Source: JBEAOO01 sp041164825
GTDB lineage: Bacteria; Pseudomonadota; Gammaproteobacteria; Burkholderiales; Burkholderiaceae_C
NCBI GenBank assembly: GCA_041164825.1
Contig: JBEAOO010000006.1
Location: forward strand, 1 to 53,867
DNA: 53,867 nt
Direction: 5' to 3'
The position numbers and the translations under genes are program-made. This document shows positions 10,138 through 18,587 of this stretch, in pieces; positions within the stretch are counted from its first letter, which is position 1; each line of letters opens with the position of its first letter. Under the pieces are notes generated by a model. The model had not been told where the DNA came from. It worked only from the letters and a program-made list of their open reading frames with translations, and ran no database searches.

Positions 10138-10153
10138 TTGATACAAAAATCAA
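10138..10153. promoter_or_regulatory. Operator box 2 of hipBA, abutting the start codon
   Basis: TTGATACAAAAATCAA has the same TTGAT-N6-ATCAA format as the box at 10098-10113 and ends immediately before the TTG start codon at 10154. No ribosome-binding site fits between box and start, so expression may rely on a leaderless or weakly initiated transcript. Confidence 0.63.
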
Positions 10154-10450
10154 TTGCAAACCCTCCAAGAACTCGGTGCCGCAGTGGCGGCGCGACGCAA
10201 GCTGCTGGGCCTGAAGCAGGGCGCAGTCGCGGCCCTGGCGGGCGTCACGGCCGAATCGCTGTCGCGTTTTGAGCGCGGTCGGTCTGCCGAATTTGGCTCG
10301 CGCAAGCTATTGGCGGTGTTGGCGGTGTTGGGCGCCGAGTTGGCCGTCGTGGCGCAAAGCCAAGCCGGCAATTTGGACGAATTGCGCCGCGAGCGCAGTG
10401 GTGGTGGCAGCGTGGGTGATGTGGGTGGCGTTACAGGGCCCAGCGCGTGA
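10154..10450 (+). CDS. HipB-like antitoxin, XRE-family DNA-binding protein
   Basis: A 98-residue protein with a helix-turn-helix of the Xre/Cro type at about residues 7-45 (ARRKLLGLKQGAVAALAGVT, then ESLSRFERGRS), followed by a Gly/Ser-rich tail. In HipBA systems this protein neutralises the HipA kinase and represses the operon. The start is TTG at 10154; an in-frame stop at 10139 rules out a longer reading. Its TGA overlaps the ATG of the downstream hipA-like gene by one base. Two palindromic boxes precede it, consistent with autoregulation. Confidence 0.82.
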   Translation: MQTLQELGAAVAARRKLLGLKQGAVAALAGVTAESLSRFERGRSAEFGSRKLLAVLAVLGAELAVVAQSQAGNLDELRRERSGGGSVGDVGGVTGPSA

Positions 10451-11781
10451 TGAAACTCGCCGTGCATGTGCTCGGCCGCGAAGTGGCCACGCTGGCCCAG
10501 GTGGGCGACTTCAAAAGCGTGCTCAGCTACCACCCGCAGGTGGCCGAAGACGACTTTGTGTCGCTGACCATGCCCGTGCGCACCGAGAGCTATGTGTGGG
10601 ACGACCCGCTGCCGCCCGTGCTGCAAATGAACCTGCCCGAGGGCTACTTGCTGCAGGTGCTGCAAGAGCAGTTCGGCCCGCACATCGGCGCCAGCCCGCT
10701 CGCTTTGCTGTCTGTGATCGGCCGCAACATGGTGGGGCGCTTGCAAGTGGCCGCACAGGGCGCCGATCTCAGCGTGCCAGCCCGTGCCATTGAAGTGGCC
10801 TCGGTGCTCAAAGGCGACAACTCAGAAGCGGCGTTTGCCGAGTTGGTGCGGGCCCATGCCAGCAGCGGGGTGTCGGGCGTGGTGCCCAAGTTTCTGGATG
10901 CGCAAGCCGAGGGCGGCTCACCGCTGGCCGCACACCGCAAAGCCAGTCTCATTACGCGTCGCCACATCATCAAAGGCTCGAGCGCGCAACTGCCCTTTGT
11001 GGCGCTCAATGAGCACCTGTGCATGGCGGTGGCGCGCCGCGTGATGCCCACCGCCCACACCGAAGTGTCGGACGACGGCCAAGCCTTGGTGGTGCACCGG
11101 TTTGATGTGGACGAACACGGCCAGCCGCACTGGGGCATGGAAGACTTTTGCAGCTTGCTGGGCCTGCGCCCGGCCGCCAAGTACGACACCACCTGGGAGC
11201 GCATCGCCAAAGCCGTGCGCGACCACGTGCCCGGCCCGCAGCGCCAAGAGACGTATCGCCAGCTCGCTACCACCTTGCTGCTCACCTACGCGCTGCGCAA
11301 CGCCGATTGCCACGCCAAAAACATCGCCTTGCGCTACACCTGCCGCGCCGACGTGCAGCTCGCGCCCGCCTACGACATGCTCAGCACCAGCGTCTACGCC
11401 GGCTTTGCGCACAACCCGCCCGGCATCGAGTTCATGGGTAAAAAGACCTGGGCGCCGGGCAAGAACCTGCAGAAGTTCATTGCCGCCACCTTGGGTCTTC
11501 AGCCCAAAGCGCAGCAGCTCATCGTGCAAGCCATCAGCGATGCCGTGGCCGATGTGGGCCCGCAGGTGCGCGAGGCCATGCTCACCCACCCGGGCTTTGC
11601 AGACGTTGGCAAACGCATGCTGCTGGCCTGGTCCGAAGGCGTACAAGGCCTGCGCGATCAGCGCGTGTATGCCGCGGGAGATTGGCGGGCTGGTGCTGCG
11701 TTTGAAGGTTTCTCGGCGCCGCAGAAGCACAAATCAGAACCCACCAAAATCGGCCGCTCACCGCTGCTGGGCAAGCGCTGA
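10450..11781 (+). CDS. HipA-type toxin (serine/threonine kinase)
   Basis: A 443-residue HipA-domain kinase; E. coli HipA phosphorylates glutamyl-tRNA synthetase and induces dormancy. An N-terminal HipA subdomain (about 1-105) precedes the kinase core. The catalytic loop is visible as NADCHAKN, matching the family NxDxHxKN, followed by LAPAYDML at the metal-binding aspartate position. HRFDVDEHG is also typical. The ATG at 10450 is preferred over the adjoining GTG 10447. It forms a two-gene unit with the antitoxin and ends 18 bases before the convergent regulator gene. The target protein is unknown. Confidence 0.87.
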   Translation: MKLAVHVLGREVATLAQVGDFKSVLSYHPQVAEDDFVSLTMPVRTESYVWDDPLPPVLQMNLPEGYLLQVLQEQFGPHIGASPLALLSVIGRNMVGRLQVAAQGADLSVPARAIEVASVLKGDNSEAAFAELVRAHASSGVSGVVPKFLDAQAEGGSPLAAHRKASLITRRHIIKGSSAQLPFVALNEHLCMAVARRVMPTAHTEVSDDGQALVVHRFDVDEHGQPHWGMEDFCSLLGLRPAAKYDTTWERIAKAVRDHVPGPQRQETYRQLATTLLLTYALRNADCHAKNIALRYTCRADVQLAPAYDMLSTSVYAGFAHNPPGIEFMGKKTWAPGKNLQKFIAATLGLQPKAQQLIVQAISDAVADVGPQVREAMLTHPGFADVGKRMLLAWSEGVQGLRDQRVYAAGDWRAGAAFEGFSAPQKHKSEPTKIGRSPLLGKR

Positions 11782-11799
11782 CTGTTCGCATGGGGCCGC

Positions 11800-13278
11800 T
11801 CAACCCTTGAGAATCTCCGCCCGCGCCGCCGCAAACGCCTTCCAGAACCGTGCGTCTTGCGTGGTGCCGAAGTTGATGCGCATCAGCGTGGTGGGGCGGC
11901 GGGTGGCGTGGAAGAGGGCGCCGGGGGCGAGCAGCCAGCCGGCGTCGAGCATGTGCATCGATAGTCGCTCGGTGTCGACCCCGGCATCAATCCAGCCGAA
12001 CAGGCCGCGCGGCGTGGCGGCGAAGCGGCAGCCGTGGGCTTCGGCCAGGCGCACGGCGCGGTCGCGTGCGGCATCCAAGCGGGCCACCACGCGCTCGGCA
12101 TGGCGGCGCAGCTGGCCTTGCTCCAGGCAATGCGCCAGGGCTTGCTCGGTGATGCTGGGGGTGGAGAGTGAGCCCAGCAGCTTGGTGTCGATGAAGCGAT
12201 CAACCAGCCGTGGCGGCGCGGCCAGGAAACCCACGCGCCAGTTGGGCACCAAAATCTTGCTGAAGCCCGACACGTAGATCGTTCGTTGCAGCGCATCGAG
12301 CGCGCTCAGGCGCGGCAGGTGCGCGGGCGCGAGGTGGGCGTAGGTGTCGTCTTCCAGAATCAAAAAATCGTGCTGCTGCGCCAGCTGCAGGGTGCGGTGC
12401 GCGGCCTGCAGGCTGAGCGTGGCGCCGGTGGGGTTGTGCAGCACCGAGACGGTCACGTACAGGCGCGGCTTCTCAGCCGGCGGTTGCGCCTCGATCAGGC
12501 GCTGCATCACGGCCAGGTCGGGCCCGTCGTCGCCACGTGGCACGGGCAGCACACGCAGGCCGAGCGCGGCCAGCCGTGCGAACTCCACCGACCAGCCGGG
12601 TTCGTCCACCAGCACCGTGTCGCCCGCGCGCAGCAGCGTGCGCGTGACCACATCGAGCGCGTGCGTGGCGCCGAGCGTGGTGACGATCTGCTCGGGCTCG
12701 GCGCGCACGCCCACGTCACCCAGCTGGTGGGCCAGTACGCGGCGCAAGCGCGCATCGCCGGCGGGCTCGCCGTATTGCAGCGCCAGCGGGCCGAGCAGCG
12801 GGCCTTGCGTGACGCGCTTGAGCGCGCTGGCGAGCATGGGCAGGTCGAGCCAATCGACCGGCAGGGTGCCCAGGCCAGGCATGGGCAGGCTGCCCGGGGG
12901 TTGGAACATGCCACGCATCAGCATGGTGGCGCTGACGGGGGCGATGCTGCGCGGTGCAGGCGTCGCGGCGCTGGGGCGCTCGCGGCGGGCGGCGTCGCGT
13001 GGGGCGATGTCGCGCACAAAAAAGCCGCGTTGTTTGCGCGCTTCCACCAGGCCTTGGGCCAGCAGGTGCTCATACGCGGCCACCACGGTGCTGGGGCTGA
13101 CGCTGTGGCGGCGTGCGCATTCGCGCACCGAGGGCAGGCGCGTGCCTGCGGCCATCAATCGCTGGCGGATGGGCTCGGCAAAACGCGCCGAGAGTTGCTC
13201 GGTGAGCGTGCGGTCGCTGTGGCGGGAGAGCTCGGCGCTGCGGTCCATGGCGGCATCTGTGTGGTTGGGTTGGGCCAT
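11800..13278 (-). CDS. MocR-family (GntR/aminotransferase fusion) transcriptional regulator
   Basis: A 492-residue regulator. The N-terminal winged helix of GntR type spans about 25-95 (RLPSVRECARRHSVSPSTVV). The C-terminal fold-type-I aminotransferase domain spans about 130-490, with the PLP lysine in YVSGFSKILVPNWRVGF and EDDTYAHLAP in the cofactor-binding region. MocR proteins (PdxR, GabR) sense PLP or amino-acid adducts and usually activate a divergent neighbour. Here the divergent neighbour is the EamA transporter that heads an amino-acid metabolism cluster, which is the probable target. The PLP lysine is intact. Confidence 0.88.
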   Translation of the reverse strand: MAQPNHTDAAMDRSAELSRHSDRTLTEQLSARFAEPIRQRLMAAGTRLPSVRECARRHSVSPSTVVAAYEHLLAQGLVEARKQRGFFVRDIAPRDAARRERPSAATPAPRSIAPVSATMLMRGMFQPPGSLPMPGLGTLPVDWLDLPMLASALKRVTQGPLLGPLALQYGEPAGDARLRRVLAHQLGDVGVRAEPEQIVTTLGATHALDVVTRTLLRAGDTVLVDEPGWSVEFARLAALGLRVLPVPRGDDGPDLAVMQRLIEAQPPAEKPRLYVTVSVLHNPTGATLSLQAAHRTLQLAQQHDFLILEDDTYAHLAPAHLPRLSALDALQRTIYVSGFSKILVPNWRVGFLAAPPRLVDRFIDTKLLGSLSTPSITEQALAHCLEQGQLRRHAERVVARLDAARDRAVRLAEAHGCRFAATPRGLFGWIDAGVDTERLSMHMLDAGWLLAPGALFHATRRPTTLMRINFGTTQDARFWKAFAAARAEILKG

Positions 13279-13392
13279 ACAGATTGGTGGCTGTGCCGAT
13301 CAACTGTGTGGGTACTGTACTGATTGTGAATCTAGACTGCGTGGCATGTCCAGCACGTCCGATTTTTCCGCCACCCCTCGCCGAGGTGGACG
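13279..13392. promoter_or_regulatory. Divergent control region between MocR regulator and EamA operon
   Basis: This 114-base gap must hold both promoters. It is locally AT-rich around 13300-13340. A GTAC-T-GTAC direct repeat (13312-13320) and nearby ACTG/TGTG copies are candidate regulator half-sites, since MocR proteins commonly bind direct repeats. I cannot assign -35/-10 boxes with confidence. Confidence 0.4.
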
Positions 13393-14280
13393 ATGAGCAC
13401 GCCGCAGCGGGGCCTGTGGCTGGGCGTGCTGGGCGTGGTGATTTTTGCCATGACCTTCCCGATGACGCGCTTGGCGGTGGGCTCCATCGACGCGCCGCAG
13501 CTGCCGCCGGTGTTTGTCACCGCGGGGCGCGCGGCCGTGGCGGCCTTGTTGGCCGCGCTGTATTTGCGCTGGGTGGGCGCGCCGCGTCCGCCGCGGGCCT
13601 TGTGGCTGACCTTGGCGGTGAGCGCATTGGGCACGGTGGTGGGTTTTCCGCTGTGCATTGCGCTGGCGCTGCGCGAGGTGCCGGCCATGCACGCGGCCGG
13701 CATCACCGGCGTGCTGCCACTGGCCACGGCGGTGGCGGCGGCTTGGTATTTCAAGCAGCGGCCGTCGCTGGGCTTTTGGGTGTGCGCGGTGTTGGGTTGT
13801 GCGCTGGTGCTGGGCTTTGCCGCGTGGCAAGGCCACGGCAGCTTGGGCGCGGCCGATGGCTGGCTGCTGCTGGCCATGGCGTTTGGCGCGCTGGGCTATG
13901 TGTCGGGCGCCGAGGCGTCGAGCCGCATGCCGCCGCAGCAGGTGATCAGCTGGGTGCTGGTGGGTAGCCTGCCGCTGACGCTGCCGGTGATGCTGCTGAA
14001 CTGGCCCCGTGAGCCGGCGCGGCCTTCGGCCTGGCTGGGCTTTGCGTACGTGACGGTGTTTTCGATGTGGCTGGGCTTTTTTGCCTGGTACCGCGGCCTG
14101 CTGCTGGGCGGCACGGTGCGGGTCAGCCAGGTGCAGTTGCTGCAGCCCTTTTTGACGCTGCTGTTTGCGGTGCCGGTGTTGGGTGAGCGGCTGGAGCCGG
14201 TGACGGTGCTGTGCGCGCTGAGCGCGATGGCGGTGGTGTTTGTGGGCCGGCGCATGCCGGTGGCGAGGAGCGCGCGATGA
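13393..14280 (+). CDS. EamA/DMT family membrane transporter
   Basis: A 295-residue drug/metabolite transporter superfamily protein with about ten hydrophobic spans in two EamA repeats (about 5-140 and 155-285). The second repeat contains AYVTVFSMWLGFFAWYRGLLLGG, and the end has the family-typical GERLEPVTVLCALSAMAVVFVGR. Such proteins commonly export amino acids or small metabolites across the inner membrane. It is the first gene of a four-gene run with successive four-base or shorter overlaps, divergent from a MocR regulator. The substrate is inferred to be an amino acid or a product of the enzymes encoded next door. Confidence 0.85.
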   Translation: MSTPQRGLWLGVLGVVIFAMTFPMTRLAVGSIDAPQLPPVFVTAGRAAVAALLAALYLRWVGAPRPPRALWLTLAVSALGTVVGFPLCIALALREVPAMHAAGITGVLPLATAVAAAWYFKQRPSLGFWVCAVLGCALVLGFAAWQGHGSLGAADGWLLLAMAFGALGYVSGAEASSRMPPQQVISWVLVGSLPLTLPVMLLNWPREPARPSAWLGFAYVTVFSMWLGFFAWYRGLLLGGTVRVSQVQLLQPFLTLLFAVPVLGERLEPVTVLCALSAMAVVFVGRRMPVARSAR

Positions 14281-15017
14281 GGTGTGTGGGCCTGCTGGGC
14301 GGCATGAGTTGGGAATCGACTCAGCTGTATTACCGGCTGATCAACCAAGGCGTGGCCGCGCGCCTGGGCGGCCTGCACAGCGCACGCATCGTGCTGCACA
14401 GCGTCGACTTCGGCCCGGTGGCGGCGCACATGGCGCAGGGCGAGTGGGATGCCATTGCGCAGCTGCTGTGCGACGCGGCGCGTGGCCTGCGCGCGGCGGG
14501 CGCCGAGGCGCTGGTGCTGGCCACCAACACCATGCACAAGTTAGCGCCGCAGATCGAGGCCGCATCGGGCTTGCCGCTGCTGCACATTGCCGATGCCACC
14601 GGCGCGGCCATTGCCGCCGCGGGCGTGCAGCAGGTGGGTTTGTTGGGCACGCGCCCGACCATGGAAGAATCCGCCGTGGTGCAAGACCGGCTGCGCGAGC
14701 GGCACGGGCTGACGGTGCAGGTGCCGGAGGCCGCCGACCGCGCGCTGGTGCACCGCGTGATTTTTGATGAGCTGTGCCGTGGTGTGGTGACGGCTGCGTC
14801 GCGTGATGCTTACGGCGCGGTGATCGAGCGGCTGCGCGAGCAAGGGGCGGGCGGGGTGATCCTCGGCTGCACCGAGATCACGCTGTTGATCGACGCCCGC
14901 AGCAGCGTGCTGCCGGTGTTTGACAGCACGGCCTTGCACGCCGCCGCGGCCGTGGACTGGATGCTCGGCAGCGATGCCCTGGAAGAACAGCAAGACCCCC
15001 CCAAAGGAGACCTTTGA
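14277..15017 (+). CDS. Aspartate/glutamate racemase family protein (asymmetric active site)
   Basis: A 246-residue cofactor-independent racemase. The usual two catalytic cysteines are asymmetric here: the first motif is ATNTMHK with Thr83 in the cysteine position, and the second is GCTEI with Cys198. The same Thr/Cys pair is known from the E. coli L-aspartate/glutamate-specific racemase YgeA, so this protein may act mainly on the L-enantiomer. ATG 14277 overlaps the EamA stop (ATGA). Downstream, an aminotransferase and a PhzF protein follow in the same operon, suggesting amino-acid conversion as the joint role. Confidence 0.86.
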   Translation: MRCVGLLGGMSWESTQLYYRLINQGVAARLGGLHSARIVLHSVDFGPVAAHMAQGEWDAIAQLLCDAARGLRAAGAEALVLATNTMHKLAPQIEAASGLPLLHIADATGAAIAAAGVQQVGLLGTRPTMEESAVVQDRLRERHGLTVQVPEAADRALVHRVIFDELCRGVVTAASRDAYGAVIERLREQGAGGVILGCTEITLLIDARSSVLPVFDSTALHAAAAVDWMLGSDALEEQQDPPKGDL

Positions 15018-16207
15018 TGCCCTGGACCCTGGCGCGCCGCAGCGCACGTTTGAACCCCTCCGCGATCCGCGAGATCCTCAAAGTCACCGAGCGCCCCGGC
15101 ATCATTTCGCTGGCCGGCGGGCTGCCGTCGGCCGAAGGTTTTCCGGTCGAGGCCGTGCGCGAGGCCACCGAGCGTGTGCTGCGCGACACCCCGCGCGAGG
15201 CCCTGCAATACGCCGCCAGCGAAGGCCACGCCCCGCTGCGCGAGTGGGTGGCCGCGCAGTTGGCGAGCGAAGGCATGGTGGTCGACCCCGAGCAGGTGCT
15301 GATCACCAGCGGCTCGCAGCAGGGGCTCGATCTGGTGGCCAAGGTGCTGGTCGACCCGGGCCAGCCGGTGGCCGTGGAGTCGCCCACTTACCTCGGCGCG
15401 CTGCAGGCCTTTGGCCCGTTTGAGCCCACGTACGTGGAGGTGGCGTGCGACGACGAAGGCGTGTTGCCAGATGCTTTGGACGCGGCCAAAGGCGCGCGCT
15501 TCTTGTACGCCCAGCCCAACTTTCAAAACCCCACCGGCCGCCTGATGGGCGAGGCGCGGCGCGCGGCGCTGGTGGCCAAGGCGCAAGCCATTGGCCTGCC
15601 GATCTTGGAAGACAACCCCTACGGCGAGCTCTGGTACGACACGCCGCCACCCAAGTCGCTGGCCGGCCGCTGGGCCGAGGGCAGCATCTACCTGGGTTCG
15701 TTCTCCAAGGTGCTGGTGCCGGGCCTGCGTTTGGGTTATGTGGTGGCGCCCAAGGCGCTGTACCCCAAGCTGCTGCAGGCCAAACAGGCGGCCGATTTGC
15801 ACACGCCGGGTTTCAACCAGCGCATCGTGCACGAGGTGATTCGCGATGGCTTTCTCGATCAACACTTGCCCACCATCCGCGCCCGCTACCGCACCCAGCG
15901 CGATGCCATGCAGGCGGCGCTGAGTGCGCACCTGCCGGCGGGTTGCCGCTGGAACACGCCGGTGGGCGGCATGTTCTTCTGGCTCGAATTGCCAGCGGGC
16001 CTGGACGCGCTGGCCCTGTTCAGCAAGGCGGTCGAGCGTGGCGTGGCCTTTGTGCCGGGCTCGGCGTTTTATGCCGACAAGGCCCTGGCCCACACCATGC
16101 GCTTGAGCTTTGTCACCGTGTCGCCTGAGCGCATTCATGAGGGCGTGAAGGCGCTGGCTCAGGTGCTGAGCGAGGCGCTGGACGACCTGAAAAAGGCCCG
16201 CCCATGA
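15017..16207 (+). CDS. PLP-dependent aminotransferase (class I/II, 2-aminoadipate type)
   Basis: A 396-residue fold-type-I transaminase of the LysN/ARO8-like group. It has the N-terminal block GIISLAGGLPSAEGFP, the cofactor region PNFQNPTGRLM and EDNPYGELWY, and the PLP lysine in YLGSFSKVLVPGLRLGY. AAAGGAGA lies eight bases before ATG 15017, which overlaps the racemase stop. The substrate may be an aromatic, branched or 2-aminoadipate-like amino acid. Its place between a racemase and PhzF, under a MocR regulator, suggests use on an amino acid made or exported by this cluster. Confidence 0.87.
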   Translation: MPWTLARRSARLNPSAIREILKVTERPGIISLAGGLPSAEGFPVEAVREATERVLRDTPREALQYAASEGHAPLREWVAAQLASEGMVVDPEQVLITSGSQQGLDLVAKVLVDPGQPVAVESPTYLGALQAFGPFEPTYVEVACDDEGVLPDALDAAKGARFLYAQPNFQNPTGRLMGEARRAALVAKAQAIGLPILEDNPYGELWYDTPPPKSLAGRWAEGSIYLGSFSKVLVPGLRLGYVVAPKALYPKLLQAKQAADLHTPGFNQRIVHEVIRDGFLDQHLPTIRARYRTQRDAMQAALSAHLPAGCRWNTPVGGMFFWLELPAGLDALALFSKAVERGVAFVPGSAFYADKALAHTMRLSFVTVSPERIHEGVKALAQVLSEALDDLKKARP

Positions 16208-17052
16208 GCGCGCGCGCCCTGCCCTGGGACACGCTCGATGTGTTCACCCGCACGGCGCTGCTGGGCAACCCGCTGGCGCTGATCCACCAAGCCGATGGCC
16301 TGAGCGAGGCGCAGATGCAGCAGATCGCGGCCTGGACCAACCTCTCGGAAACCGCGTTTTTGCTGGCGCCCACCGACCCGGCTGCCGACTACCGCGTGCG
16401 CATCTTCACCCCGGTGCGCGAGCTGCCGTTTGCGGGCCACCCGACGCTGGGCAGTTGCCACGGCTGGCTGGTTGCGGGCGGGGTGCCGCAGCGGCAGGGT
16501 GAGGTGGTGCAGCAGTGCGCCAAGGGGCTGATCCGCATTCGGCGTGATGGCGAGCGCTTGGCCTTTGCCGCGCCACCTTGCAGCCGCACTGGCCCGCTGG
16601 AGCCTGCGCTGTTGGCGCAGATCGTGGGTGCGCTGCACATTGCCGCCAGCGACGTGATCGACCACCAATGGGTGGACAACGGCCCGGGTTGGAGTGCGCT
16701 GCGTTTGGCCTCGGCCGAGCAGGTGCTGGCGCTCCAGCCCAACTACCCGGCGCTGGCCGGTGTGATGCTGGGTGTGGTGGGCCCGCACGCGCCCGGCGGC
16801 GAGGCGCAGTTTGAAGTGCGTGCGCTGATTGGCGAGGGCGTGGGCTACGAGGACCCGGTGACCGGCAGCCTGAACGCCAGCCTGGCGCAGTGGCTCATCG
16901 GCAGCGGCGTGGCGCCGGATGCTTATGTGGCGGCGCAGGGCGCTGCCATGGGGCGCGCCGGCCGGGTGTTCGTGCAGCGCAATGCCAGCAGCGGCGACAT
17001 CTGGGTGGGTGGCCACAGCGTGCGTGTGGTGAGCGGCACTTTGCACCTCTGA
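16204..17052 (+). CDS. PhzF family isomerase-like protein
   Basis: A 282-residue PhzF/diaminopimelate-epimerase-fold protein. The PhzF catalytic glutamate lies in NLSETAFLL near residue 47, and ELPFAGHPTLGS and GYEDPVTGSLNASLAQWL are classical PhzF signatures. In phenazine makers PhzF isomerises trans-2,3-dihydro-3-hydroxyanthranilate, but no other phenazine gene is present. The reaction is therefore unknown and probably an isomerisation or epimerisation of a small metabolite. Overlaps the aminotransferase as ATGA and is the last gene of the cluster, followed by a strong bidirectional terminator. Confidence 0.86.
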   Translation: MSARALPWDTLDVFTRTALLGNPLALIHQADGLSEAQMQQIAAWTNLSETAFLLAPTDPAADYRVRIFTPVRELPFAGHPTLGSCHGWLVAGGVPQRQGEVVQQCAKGLIRIRRDGERLAFAAPPCSRTGPLEPALLAQIVGALHIAASDVIDHQWVDNGPGWSALRLASAEQVLALQPNYPALAGVMLGVVGPHAPGGEAQFEVRALIGEGVGYEDPVTGSLNASLAQWLIGSGVAPDAYVAAQGAAMGRAGRVFVQRNASSGDIWVGGHSVRVVSGTLHL

Positions 17053-17099
17053 GTATCCGCAGCGTGGCAGAGCGGCACAGGCCGGCGCCGCCCGCACGG

Positions 17100-17137
17100 C
17101 ACACGGCCCCGGCAGAGCGATCTGCCGGGGCCGTGTG
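17100..17137. terminator. Bidirectional hairpin terminator between phzF-like and cytochrome c' genes
   Basis: A perfect 16-bp GC-rich stem (17100-17115 with 17122-17137) with a 6-base loop (AGCGAT) lies between two convergent genes. The U-run is poor on both strands (GTTTCT on the plus strand), so termination strength is inferred mainly from the stem. Confidence 0.75.
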
Positions 17138-17195
17138 GTTTCTGCTTGTGGCCGTCAGCGCGCGGTGCGTGTCACCGGGCGCTGCGTCTTGCCGC

Positions 17196-17648
17196 TCACT
17201 CCTTGCGGTAGTTGTCGTGGCAGGCCTTGCAGGTCTTGGCGGTCTCGCCAAAAGCGGCCTTGATGGCGTCGAGGTTGCCCGACTTGGCGGCCACGTTCAG
17301 CTTGGCCGCAGCGTCTTGCAACTGCGCTGCGCCGGCGTTGAACTTGGTGCGCTCGGCCCAGATTTCGGGCTTGGCGCGGGTTTCGCCCTTGTCGCTGCCG
17401 TCAGCGAAGCCGCCGAAGGGCAGCTTGGCCACTTCGGCCACGATCTCGGCGTTCTCGGCCGCCACCTTGGCATCAAACGGGGCCTTGCCGCTGGCCATGG
17501 CGCCAATGCGTCCAAAGTGCGTGGCCATGATGGTGAAGCCGGCCTTGCGGTACTTGATGGCGTCCTCGGGCTTGGCGAACTGGGCCGATGCGGGCAGGGC
17601 GGCCAGCAGGCCGGTGGTGGCCGCCAGGGCCAGGATCAAACGTTTCAT
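17196..17648 (-). CDS. Cytochrome c' (class II c-type cytochrome)
   Basis: A 150-residue periplasmic haem protein. A signal peptide (1-22, LAALPASA) precedes a four-helix-bundle domain ending in the covalent haem motif Cys140-Lys-Ala-Cys143-His144. Placing CxxCH at the C-terminus is the class II signature. Cytochromes c' bind nitric oxide and may protect against it. The start at 17648 is supported by AAGGAGG six bases upstream. The divergent neighbour encodes a cytochrome b561-type membrane protein, a frequent partner that could deliver electrons to it. Confidence 0.92.
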   Translation of the reverse strand: MKRLILALAATTGLLAALPASAQFAKPEDAIKYRKAGFTIMATHFGRIGAMASGKAPFDAKVAAENAEIVAEVAKLPFGGFADGSDKGETRAKPEIWAERTKFNAGAAQLQDAAAKLNVAAKSGNLDAIKAAFGETAKTCKACHDNYRKE

Positions 17649-17872
17649 GCGGTTTCCTCCTTCGGGTGGGGTGCGGGCGAGGCAGGCGAGGGTGAGACGC
17701 CGTGCTTGCCCGTGCGAGGTATACGCGATCTGCGTGGTACTTATTCCAGGCTCAAAAAGAAAGCCTTGATCGGGCCTGCGACCCGTGGGCAAGATGCGAT
17801 TTGGCAGGTATCTTGATGCGGCTTCGCGTCTGCCCCGGCGCGCTACCACCTCACCCACCCTGGAGCCCCGCC

Positions 17873-18556
17873 ATGCCCTCGACCCCCGTGACCCCCGTGC
17901 GTGTGTGGGACCTGCCCACGCGCCTGTTTCACTGGTTGCTGGCTGCGGCCGTGATCGGCTCGGTGATCACGGCCAAGGTGGGTGGCAATGCCACGGCCTG
18001 GCACTTTCGACTGGGCTATGCGGTGCTGGCCTTGTTGTTGTTCCGGGTGATTTGGGGCGTGGTGGGCGGGCATTGGTCGCGGTTCGCCAGCTTCATGCCC
18101 TGGCCGGGCCGGCTGCTGCGCTACCTGCGCCATCAGCCGGCCGAGGGAGAGCACCTCGATGTGGGCCACAACCCCTTGGGGGCGCTCTCGGTGCTGGGCA
18201 TGTTGACGCTGCTTGGCGTGCAAGTGGCCACGGGCTTGGTGGCCGATGACGAGATTGCCAACACCGGGCCGCTGATCAGTTTGGTGAGTGGCAGCACCAG
18301 CAGCCTGGCCACCACCTGGCACAAGACCTGGGGCCAGTGGTTGATCTTGAGCGGGGTGGCCCTGCACGTGGTGGCAATCGTGTTCTACCTGCGGGTGCGC
18401 AAAAACAACCTGGTCACACCCATGGTGCTGGGCGACAAGCCGCTGCCGCCGGGTGTGCCTGCTTCGGCTGATAGCTTGCGCACGCGGGTACTCGCTGCCG
18501 TGGTGCTCTTGGCCGCCGCGATGGGGGTGCGGTGGCTGGTGGGCCTGGGCGGATAA
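17873..18556 (+). CDS. Cytochrome b561-family membrane protein
   Basis: A 227-residue di-haem b-type cytochrome of the bacterial b561/Ni-Fe-hydrogenase cytochrome-b class. It begins with VRVWDLPTRLFHWLLA, where His20 is the first haem ligand, and has four main transmembrane spans with further histidines in HFRLGY, TWHKTWGQW and ALHVVAI. It ends with an extra C-terminal span (about 205-223). It probably moves electrons from the quinol pool or other donors to periplasmic cytochromes; the neighbouring cytochrome c' is the natural candidate partner. ATG 17873 fits the conserved N-terminus. Confidence 0.88.
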   Translation: MPSTPVTPVRVWDLPTRLFHWLLAAAVIGSVITAKVGGNATAWHFRLGYAVLALLLFRVIWGVVGGHWSRFASFMPWPGRLLRYLRHQPAEGEHLDVGHNPLGALSVLGMLTLLGVQVATGLVADDEIANTGPLISLVSGSTSSLATTWHKTWGQWLILSGVALHVVAIVFYLRVRKNNLVTPMVLGDKPLPPGVPASADSLRTRVLAAVVLLAAAMGVRWLVGLGG

Positions 18557-18587
18557 ACTGTGCGCCTCTTCACGGCCCACTCCCGGG

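Noticed and set aside
16204..17052. Phenazine biosynthesis locus
   Set aside because: Only a PhzF-family protein is present; phzA-E and phzG are absent, and PhzF-like proteins are common outside phenazine pathways.
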